Origin: Paraburkholderia bannensis NBRC 103871
Lineage (GTDB): Bacteria > Pseudomonadota > Gammaproteobacteria > Burkholderiales > Burkholderiaceae
Assembly (NCBI RefSeq): GCF_000685015.1
Contig: NZ_BAYA01000008.1
Coordinates: 1-64,000, forward strand
DNA length: 64,000 nt
Direction of reading: 5' to 3'
Shown: positions 58,071-64,000 of the stretch, piece after piece
Layout of the letters: each line of letters starts with the position of its first letter
How positions within the stretch are numbered: the stretch's first letter is position 1
Program-made: the position numbers and the translations under genes
The notes under the pieces: generated by a model
Databases searched by the model: none
Told to the model about the DNA's origin: nothing
The model's input: only the letters and a program-made list of their open reading frames with translations

Positions 58071-58085
58071 GTATGTGATATATCA
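58071..58085. promoter_or_regulatory. Operator of the FadR-type GntR, site 2 (own operon)
   Basis: GTATGTGATATATCA, 72 bp before the small membrane protein start, is identical over 15 bases to the site in front of frc. Confidence 0.7.
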
Positions 58086-58244
58086 AAAACAGGGATCTCA
58101 TCTGTGGCGTCTTCGATACACGCTGCCCTGGCCCGGCCTGCGACGGCAAAAGTCGATGCTGAACCAAACGCGCCAGCGCGGCAAGAGGATCAATAGAGGC
58201 ATCGCTTCGCGCATCCCGGCCGAAATCGCGCGCAAGAAATTTTG

Positions 58245-58274
58245 TTGACAGTGCAAACAAGCTGCCCGTACATT
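58245..58274 (+). promoter_or_regulatory. Sigma-70 promoter of structured RNA copy 2
   Basis: Consensus TTGACA (58245-58250), an 18-bp spacer and TACATT (58269-58274). The predicted start is at the ATG at 58281. This is the best-looking promoter in the window. Confidence 0.7.
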
Positions 58275-58280
58275 CGATTC

Positions 58281-58440
58281 ATGCACACCTTTGCCACCCT
58301 TCCCCACACGACCGCGACAAATCGCCCGTGGCATATGCCGAAACACGGCATGGCACGGGGGAATGTGTGCGTATAGGCAATCCAGGCAGTCTGTCGTTAC
58401 GCAAACCACAAGCCCCGCCGACTCGACGGGGCTTTTTGAT
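58281..58440 (+). ncRNA. Structured RNA (sRNA or leader) upstream of DUF2917, copy 2
   Basis: A predicted ~160-nt transcript. ATGCACAC (58281-58288) can pair with GTGTGCGT (58365-58372, one G-U), and TTCCCC (58300-58305) with GGGGAA (58358-58363). The inner hairpin ATGCCG/CGGCAT spans 58335-58351. GCGTATAG (58369-58376) and TCCAG (58381-58385) match the RNA at 12657-12803. It ends in a strong terminator 62 bp before the DUF2917 gene. A 31-codon ORF (58281-58376) ends at the same TAG as in copy 1, with an unrelated peptide. Confidence 0.65.
58409..58438 (+). terminator. Intrinsic terminator of structured RNA copy 2
   Basis: AAGCCCCGCCG / CGACGGGGCTT (one mismatch) followed by TTTG. Confidence 0.88.
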
Positions 58441-58501
58441 TGGTGAGTGGCAGAAGTAACGCTCAACGCTCCGTCCGTCGGCTTCAGAAATGGAGAACGC
58501 G

Positions 58502-58939
58502 ATGGATCAAGCTTCACAGCAGGACGCCGCCGGCGCCTGTCCCGCCTTCAGTTTCGATCGTCTTCCCGCCGACGCCGCACTGCCCGTGCAGTCGATCCAC
58601 TTCGCCCTGCCAGCGGGGCAGACGCTCACGTGGCGCGTCGTCGCCGATAGCACCGTGCGCGTCCACGGCTCACGCATCTGGCTCACGCGCGCACGCTCGC
58701 CTTACGATCATTGGCTGAACCCCGGCGACACGTTGCGCGTTGCGCGCGGCGATCGGCTCTGGTTGAGCGGCGACCCGGCATGGGACGCGCCGCCGAACAC
58801 CGCGCGCGTCACGATCACCTGCGCCTGGCGGCCGCCGCTGGGCATTGCGCGCCGTGTCGTCGAGCTTTGCGTCGCGCTTTTTTCGCTGCTGACGTTGCGC
58901 AAACTGCAGACGCTGCTAGCACCGCGCAGCTCTCGCTAG
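58502..58939 (+). CDS. DUF2917 family protein
   Basis: 145 aa. The core SIHFALPAGQTLTWRVVADSTVRVHGSRIWLTRARSPYDHWLNPGDTLRVARGDRLWLSGD is the cupin-like DUF2917 pattern. The C-terminal helix RRVVELCVALFSLLTLRKLQTLL is amphipathic or membrane-associated. Function unknown. GGAG lies 6 bp before the ATG at 58502, inside the slightly longer frame that starts at 58490. It may be transcribed by read-through of the RNA terminator upstream. Confidence 0.82.
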   Translation: MDQASQQDAAGACPAFSFDRLPADAALPVQSIHFALPAGQTLTWRVVADSTVRVHGSRIWLTRARSPYDHWLNPGDTLRVARGDRLWLSGDPAWDAPPNTARVTITCAWRPPLGIARRVVELCVALFSLLTLRKLQTLLAPRSSR

Positions 58940-58957
58940 CCAGCACACGCCCGCCAT

Positions 58958-58997
58958 GAAAAACGCCGGACGCGCCTTGAATCGGCGCGCCCGGCGT
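58958..58997 (-). terminator. Intrinsic terminator of the second porin
   Basis: ACGCCGGACGCGCC (58963-58976) / GGCGCGCCCGGCGT (58984-58997) with one mismatch; on the minus strand it is followed by a T-run. Confidence 0.82.
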
Positions 58998-59028
58998 CTG
59001 TGCTCCTCGTATCGTTGTCGTCGGAAGA

Positions 59029-60192
59029 TCAGAACTTGTGTCGCAGGCCCAGATTGATCATGGTTTGCGACGCCGTCCCGTTGTAGCCATACGAGCCAAT
59101 TGACGCCTCGGCGGGCATCGAGCCGCCCGAGCCGTCGCCCTGGTCGCCGCTCGCGTGCTGCCACGCGGCCGTCATATAGAGATCGGTGCGCTTGGACAGG
59201 CTGTAATCGGCGCCGATCGACACCTGATGGTAAGTCGCGTTGGTATCGCCATTGGCGTGCGTGTAGCTGTAGCCGAGGCCCAACAGCAGCGCCGGACTCA
59301 GCTGATAGTTCATGAAGCCCTGGCCGGTGTTGTACTTCTCGGTGTCGCGGAACACCGAACTCGCGTCCGGCGCGTACTGCGCGTTGCTGTAACCGAGCCC
59401 GAACGTAAACAGGCCGAGCGAATACTGCGCCGCTGCGCGCGCGATCGAAAGTGAGTGAGCGCTCGCATAGCCGGAGTTGATCGGGCCGTCGAAGGTGCCG
59501 TCCGAGGTGCTCGTCCAGCCGTCCGTGCGCACGCCCAGACCGGCCTGGCTGTTGGCCGCGTAGAAGTAGCCGCCCGCAACCGCGATCGGCCCATTGTTAT
59601 AGGCGACCGCCGCCGAATACGACTGCTCGGAGCCCGTCGTGCCCGCAATGCCGCCGAACGAGTACATCGCCGCGGCCTGCAAGCCGTTCCACACGGGCGT
59701 GGTGTACTTGACCGCGTTGTTCACGCGGAAGCTGTTGTCGTAGTTGTCGACGTCGCCGGCTGTCGCGAACGCCGAGCCGAAGTAGTTGTCCTCGGTAATG
59801 CCCTGCACCAGATCGATCAGCGGATCGTACTGACGGCCCAACGTGAGCGATCCATATTGCGCGGCGGTCAAGCCGACATACGCCTGGCGGCCGAACAACC
59901 GTCCGCCCTGCGCCGACGACCCCGTCGACGGATTGAACCCGCTCTCCAACTGGAAGATTGCCTTGAGGCCGCCGCCCAGATCCTCGGCGCCTTTCATGCC
60001 CCAGCGCGAGCCGGACAGGTTGCCGTTGCTGCTGTTGCCGAGCGACCAGAGGTTCTTGCTGCCGTCGGCGTGATTGACGTAGGTGATCGAAGTGTCGATG
60101 GTGCCGTAGAGCGTGACACTGGTCTGGGCATGTGCCGTGCCGGCGGCGCCCAGCGCGACAAGCGAAAGCGAAGTCAACGCGAATCTTTTCAC
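59029..60192 (-). CDS. OmpC-type general porin
   Basis: 387 aa outer-membrane porin. A signal peptide (VKRFALTSLSLVALGAAGTAHAQ) is followed by TSVTLYGTIDTSITYVNH, LSGSRWGMKGAEDLGGGLKAIFQLESGF and the C-terminal MINLGLRHKF. It starts with GTG at 60192; AAGGAG lies 6 bp upstream and the longer in-frame start lacks one. Less codon-biased than the porin at 28577, so probably less strongly expressed. Confidence 0.93.
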   Translation of the reverse strand: MKRFALTSLSLVALGAAGTAHAQTSVTLYGTIDTSITYVNHADGSKNLWSLGNSSNGNLSGSRWGMKGAEDLGGGLKAIFQLESGFNPSTGSSAQGGRLFGRQAYVGLTAAQYGSLTLGRQYDPLIDLVQGITEDNYFGSAFATAGDVDNYDNSFRVNNAVKYTTPVWNGLQAAAMYSFGGIAGTTGSEQSYSAAVAYNNGPIAVAGGYFYAANSQAGLGVRTDGWTSTSDGTFDGPINSGYASAHSLSIARAAAQYSLGLFTFGLGYSNAQYAPDASSVFRDTEKYNTGQGFMNYQLSPALLLGLGYSYTHANGDTNATYHQVSIGADYSLSKRTDLYMTAAWQHASGDQGDGSGGSMPAEASIGSYGYNGTASQTMINLGLRHKF

Positions 60193-60875
60193 GTCATTCT
60201 CCTTGTCGATCGAAGCCCGTGCTCCGATCCGATGCAAGACCTCATGCGGGATCGCACGTTGCTGGATCCCCGGCGCAGTTCACATCACTTGACTGGTTGA
60301 GACTAACTCCACCGTGACCCGAAGTAAAAGAATTAAAAAGCGTGTCTCGATTTGGTAACAGCGGATTCAGAAAGGGTTGGCGGCTGCCGTAATGCATTGA
60401 GTCGCGCGACGAAGCAATACGTGTGCAAACAGGCACTGACTGTTCGAAGCGCCTTTTTAATCAAATTGCTCCTGGCATGGCCGCCGTTTCCTTTGCGCGT
60501 CATTGCAAGCCGGTCTGCGCGGCGACCGGGTTTCGATGTGTTTGCAAACATGAAGAATCGTGACAATCCGGATAATTCGCGCCTGAATAACGGAAGCGGA
60601 GCAGGGCAATTGCGTAAAATGCCGTCCCCGCACGCCAAAGTAACGAATTTTCATCCGAACCCGTTTGAGGTTTCTTTAACTACGTAGTCAACCGTCCCGA
60701 CGCCCCGCGCGTTTGCTGCTTTACCAGTCATTTACCAAACGTTTACGTTTTCGCGCGCCGCAGCGGGCCGCCAGCCAGGTCCGCCGCCCCCAAACGTAAC
60801 GTCCAACATGCGATGTCGCCCCCGGGGACGCCAGCACGGCGCCTGGGCGGCATCCGGAAATCGCCGGACCGACCC
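60193..60875. other. Divergent intergenic region between porin and mprF
   Basis: About 680 bp without a supported gene. It holds a palindrome TGTTTGCAAACA (60539-60550). A terminator-like hairpin AGGCACT / AGCGCCTTTTT lies around 60431-60459 on the plus strand. Both suggest a regulated promoter region, and possibly a short unannotated transcript that ends near 60459. Confidence 0.45.
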
Positions 60876-63488
60876 ATGCCCCAAACGCCTCCTTCGCGCC
60901 TCGCGCGCGCCGCCCTCGTGGCGCTGCGCCGCCGCGCCCGCGTCCTGCGCCTGCAGCGCTTCGCGGCGCCGGCCCTGGCGCTCGGCATCTGCGCGCTGCT
61001 GCTGATCGTGTTCCAGCACCTGTCGAAATCGGTGGACTACCGCTCGGTGATCCGCCAGCTCTGGCATCTGGCCCCCGGACAGTGGACTGGCGCGCTCGGC
61101 GCCACGGCGCTCAGCTTCGTCGCCCTCGTCGGGCGCGACGCCGTCGGCCTGCGCTACCTCGGCGCGCGCGTCTCGCGCGGCGCGCTGTGGGTGGGCGCGA
61201 TCGCCGGTTCGGCGCTCGGCAACGTGACGGGCTTCGGCGCGCTCACGGGCGGCGCGGTGCGCTGCCGCGTCTACGGCCCCGCGGGCGTCACCGCCGCGCA
61301 GATCGGCCGCATGACCGTGTTCACGAGCGTCACGCTCGCCATCGCCCTCGCGCTGATGGCCGCGCTCGGCATGGTCGCGTCCGCCGACACGCTCTCGGGC
61401 CTGCTGCACCTCACGCCCGACGCGCTGCGCTGGATCGGCGGCAGCGTGCTCACGCTCGGCGCTGCGATGATCGTCGCCTGCCCCGCCCGCGCCCGCGAGA
61501 TCGAACCCTTTAAGCGCGCCTGGCTGCGCTTCACCGTGCCCGCGCGCCGCGATCTCGTCGCGCAATTGCTGCTCGCCGCGCTCGACGTGGTGGGCGCAGG
61601 CCTCGCGCTCTGGTCGGTGATGCCGCATGCGCAGCTCGATTTCGCCGATTTCCTGACCGTCTACACCGCCGCCATGCTGCTCGGCCTGATCGGCCACACG
61701 CCAGGCGGCATTGGCGTGTTCGAAGCGGCGATGGTGTTCGCGCTCGGCGCCAGCGTGCCCGGCTCGAAGGTGTTCGCCGCGCTGCTGGCCTATCGTGCGA
61801 TTTATTTCGGCGCACCGCTCGCGCTGTCGGCGGCGCTGCTCGCCGTGTTCGAAGGCCGCGCGCTCAAGAATCCGCTCAACACCACCTTCGCGAAGCGCGG
61901 CGCCGACGGCGTCTCGCAGCTCGCGCCGCTGTTCCTCGCCATCGTCACCTTCGTGACGGGCAGCATGCTCGTGATCTCGGGCGCGACGCCCGCGTTCGCC
62001 AAGCGCATCGCGCTGCTGCAGACCTTCCTGCCGCTGTGGGTGCTCGAAAGCTCGCAGATGCTCGGCAGCCTGTTTGGCGTGCTGCTGCTGTTCGTCGCAC
62101 GCGGCCTGCTGCGCCGCCTCGACGCCGCCTGGTGGCTCGCGCTCATTCTCGCGGTCGCCAATCTCGCGCTGTCGCTCACCAAGGGCCTGGCTTTTGTCGA
62201 AGCAGGCGTCCTGTGCGTGCTGATCGCGCTGCTGATCGCCACACGCGGGCGCTTCAACCGCCATTCGTCGTTGTTCAAGGAGCCGTTCACGCCCGCGTGG
62301 CTCGCCTCGGTCGGCTGCGTGATCGCGCTGGCCGTGTGGGTGCTGCTATTCGCCTTCCGCGATGTCGACTACTCGCAGCATCTGTGGTGGCAATTCGCCT
62401 TCGACGAACGCGCGCCGCGGGCGCTGCGCGCAACGCTCGGCGCGGGCGTGTTCGCCGCTGCGCTCGCTTCGTGGCAATTGCTGCGTCCGGCGGCGGGCCG
62501 CTTCGTCATGCCCGCGAGCGAAGACCTCATCGAAGCCGCTCGCATCGTGCGCGCGCAGGAACGCAGCGACGCGGGCCTCGCGCTGATGGGCGACAAGAGC
62601 TTCCTGTTCTCGCAGTCGCGCAACGCCTTCCTGATGTACGCCAAGCGCGGCCGCACGTGGGCCGCGCTGCACGACCCGGTCGGCCCGCGCGACGAATGGC
62701 CCGCGCTGATCCGCGAATTCGTCGCGCTCGCGCACACGCATGGCGGGCGCGCCGCGTTCTACCAGGTGCGCGCCGACGCCCTGCCGCTCTACCTCGACGC
62801 CGGTCTCACGCTGATGAAGCTCGGCGAGGAAGCGCGCGTGATGCTGCAGGAATTCGATCTCAAGGGCCCGCAGCGCGCGCACCTGCGCTACGCGCTCAAG
62901 CGCGGCGAACGCGACGGTTTCTCCTTCGAGAACATCGAACCGGCGCAGATGGCCGACAGCCTGCCGGTGCTGCGCGCGATCTCTGACGCGTGGCTCGAAG
63001 ACCGCGAAGCGCGCGAAAAGAGCTTCTCCGTGGCGGCTTTCGAGGACGATTACCTCGCCGCGCAGAACGTGCTGCTGGTGCGCCAGAACGGCGCGCCGCT
63101 CGCCTTTGTCACCTTCATGACGACCGACCTGAACACCGACGCGACAGTCGGCGTCATGCGCCATCTGCCGGGCGCTTCGCCCTACGCGATGGAGTATTTG
63201 TTCACGCAGCTCGCGCTGCACCTGAAAGCCGCCGGGTATCAGTCGCTCTCGCTCGGCATGGCGCCGCTTTCCGGCATGGGGCCGACGCCGCTGGCGTCGT
63301 CGTGGCACCGCCTGGCCGGACTGATCTGGCGCTTCGGCGGCAAGTTCTACAACTTCCGGGGGCTGCGCGGCTTCAAGAACAAGTTCGCGCCACGCTGGGA
63401 ACCGCGTTATCTGGCCGCCTCGGGCTCGATGAGCGTGTTCATCACCCTCGCGGATCTTTCGTTGCTGGCAGGAGGCTGGCGTTCATGA
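60876..63488 (+). CDS. mprF: Bifunctional lysylphosphatidylglycerol flippase/synthetase
   Basis: 870 aa. The N-terminal ~520 residues form many membrane helices (flippase; TGFGALTGGAVRCRVYG, GHTPGGIGVFEAAM). The C-terminal ~330 residues are a soluble DUF2156/GNAT-fold aminoacyl-transferase (GDKSFLFSQSRNAFLMYAKRGRTWAALHDPVG; SLSLGMAPLSGMG; FGGKFYNFRGLRGFKNKFAPRWEPRYL). It attaches Lys or Ala from tRNA to phosphatidylglycerol, which lowers the surface negative charge. It overlaps the next gene by 4 bp. Confidence 0.93.
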   Translation: MPQTPPSRLARAALVALRRRARVLRLQRFAAPALALGICALLLIVFQHLSKSVDYRSVIRQLWHLAPGQWTGALGATALSFVALVGRDAVGLRYLGARVSRGALWVGAIAGSALGNVTGFGALTGGAVRCRVYGPAGVTAAQIGRMTVFTSVTLAIALALMAALGMVASADTLSGLLHLTPDALRWIGGSVLTLGAAMIVACPARAREIEPFKRAWLRFTVPARRDLVAQLLLAALDVVGAGLALWSVMPHAQLDFADFLTVYTAAMLLGLIGHTPGGIGVFEAAMVFALGASVPGSKVFAALLAYRAIYFGAPLALSAALLAVFEGRALKNPLNTTFAKRGADGVSQLAPLFLAIVTFVTGSMLVISGATPAFAKRIALLQTFLPLWVLESSQMLGSLFGVLLLFVARGLLRRLDAAWWLALILAVANLALSLTKGLAFVEAGVLCVLIALLIATRGRFNRHSSLFKEPFTPAWLASVGCVIALAVWVLLFAFRDVDYSQHLWWQFAFDERAPRALRATLGAGVFAAALASWQLLRPAAGRFVMPASEDLIEAARIVRAQERSDAGLALMGDKSFLFSQSRNAFLMYAKRGRTWAALHDPVGPRDEWPALIREFVALAHTHGGRAAFYQVRADALPLYLDAGLTLMKLGEEARVMLQEFDLKGPQRAHLRYALKRGERDGFSFENIEPAQMADSLPVLRAISDAWLEDREAREKSFSVAAFEDDYLAAQNVLLVRQNGAPLAFVTFMTTDLNTDATVGVMRHLPGASPYAMEYLFTQLALHLKAAGYQSLSLGMAPLSGMGPTPLASSWHRLAGLIWRFGGKFYNFRGLRGFKNKFAPRWEPRYLAASGSMSVFITLADLSLLAGGWRS

Positions 63489-64000
63489 TTCATCGTATTT
63501 TCTCGCTGCCGCGCACGGTTCGCGCGGCGGCGGGTGCAGCATTGCTCGCGTTTGGCGCCACTCAGGCGCAGGCCACCGAGGCGCCGGCGCATAGCGCCGT
63601 CACGCATGTCTCCGGCGGCCGTTATGGCGATGTCGCCGTGACGCGCCCCATCGGCGGGATGCGCGGTTTCACCGTGCTGTTCTCCGCAGGCGATCACTGG
63701 AACGCCGACGACCAGACCCGCGCCGATGCGCTCGCGCATCACGGCGCACTGGTGGTGGGCGTGGACAAGGAGCGTTACGCCACGAACCTCGCAGCGGTCA
63801 AGAACGAGACCTGCCACAAGCTCTACAGCGACGCCGAAGCGCTCAGCCATCAGCTCGAACGCCAGGAAGCGTCGAGCCAGTATTTCGCGCCGATCGCGAT
63901 CGGTACCGGCGAAGGCGCGCTGATCGCGCAGCGCATGCTCTCGCAGGCGCCCGCGAACACGATGGCGGGAGCGGTGTCGCTCGATCCGGCTGCGAAGCTC
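63485..64000 (+). CDS. VirJ/AcvB-family protein (partial, runs off the window)
   Basis: 172 codons are visible with no stop. A signal peptide (MIHRIFSLPRTVRAAAGAALLAFGATQAQA) is followed by HVSGGRYGDVAVTRPIGGMRGFTVLFSAGDHW, typical of the N-terminal alpha/beta-hydrolase-like domain of AcvB/VirJ. The position of the nucleophile elbow reads IGTGEGALIAQ, without the Ser of GxSxG. Family knowledge: AcvB hydrolyses lysyl-phosphatidylglycerol and is paired with LpiA/MprF, which matches this overlap with mprF (ATGA). Confidence 0.8.
   Translation, partial: MIHRIFSLPRTVRAAAGAALLAFGATQAQATEAPAHSAVTHVSGGRYGDVAVTRPIGGMRGFTVLFSAGDHWNADDQTRADALAHHGALVVGVDKERYATNLAAVKNETCHKLYSDAEALSHQLERQEASSQYFAPIAIGTGEGALIAQRMLSQAPANTMAGAVSLDPAAKL

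Noticed and set aside
60352..60687. 111-aa frame (plus) and 101-aa frame (minus) in the porin-mprF gap
   Set aside because: Neither has a ribosome site, recognisable domain or coding bias, and they overlap each other.
60732..62264. 510-aa open frame on the minus strand
   Set aside because: Antisense shadow of mprF, with low-complexity Arg/Glu/Ala/Gln and no domain. The same applies to the long frames opposite gabD (3286-4689), the MFS gene (33081-34739), gltS (47376-48626) and the OFA transporter (50410-52077).

Overview
The window looks like a chromosome segment of a member of the Burkholderiaceae, most like Paraburkholderia, Caballeronia or Burkholderia. The support is high GC with strong third-position bias, two OmpC-type porins ending in Phe, DUF4148, DUF2968 and DUF2917 family proteins, a complete C-P lyase cluster and many LysR/GntR/IclR regulators. 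No prophage, insertion sequence, integron, CRISPR array, rRNA or tRNA was found. This is ordinary core and near-core chromosome with several unusual non-coding elements.

Layout. 1-5.7 kb: a MocR/GabR regulator divergent from gabT-gabD (GABA to succinate) and a small periplasmic protein. 5.7-12.6 kb: a beta-ketoadipyl-CoA thiolase (pcaF) with a paired IclR-type operator, the cyoABCD quinol oxidase operon and an IclR regulator. 12.6-17.1 kb: a cysteinyl-tRNA synthetase behind a structured, terminator-ended leader or sRNA, a merR-carboxymuconolactone decarboxylase pair, an araC-glyoxalase pair and a LysR gene broken by one amber codon. 17.2-25.5 kb: divergent phosphonate operons, phnF-DUF1045-phnN and phnGHIJKLM. 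26-35.8 kb: a polar amino-acid binding protein, an M14 desuccinylase/aspartoacylase-like enzyme, a porin, a small membrane protein, glycogen phosphorylase, an MFS pump and threonine aldolase. 36-41.1 kb: a LysM/degenerate-LytM lipoprotein, two little-known proteins, a striking 600-bp ACTGC-repeat tract, a DUF4148 protein and gnd. 41.4-49.8 kb: DUF938 methyltransferase, PPOX flavoprotein, sirtuin, GNAT, LysR, DUF2252, gltS and a ketopantoate-reductase-like gene. 49.8-58 kb: a probable oxalate/formate-type module with an OFA-family MFS, LysR genes, frc, an FAH-family hydrolase, a 310-aa membrane protein, a FadR-type GntR and a 74-aa membrane protein, with a shared operator at two promoters. 58-64 kb: a second copy of the structured RNA upstream of DUF2917, a second porin, and mprF overlapping a virJ/acvB-like gene that runs off the end.

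The most interesting signals are (i) two related, terminator-ended structured RNAs (12657-12803 and 58281-58440). They share promoter geometry, a 5' ATGC, a long-range stem, an inner hairpin and a GCGT(C/A)TAG...TCCAG motif. The first carries tandem Cys codons directly ahead of a CysRS gene. (ii) The strand-asymmetric ACTGC tract between two convergent genes, with a minus-strand terminator at its far end. (iii) A phosphonate operon in which a 2H-phosphoesterase-like DUF1045 protein sits where PhnP might be expected.
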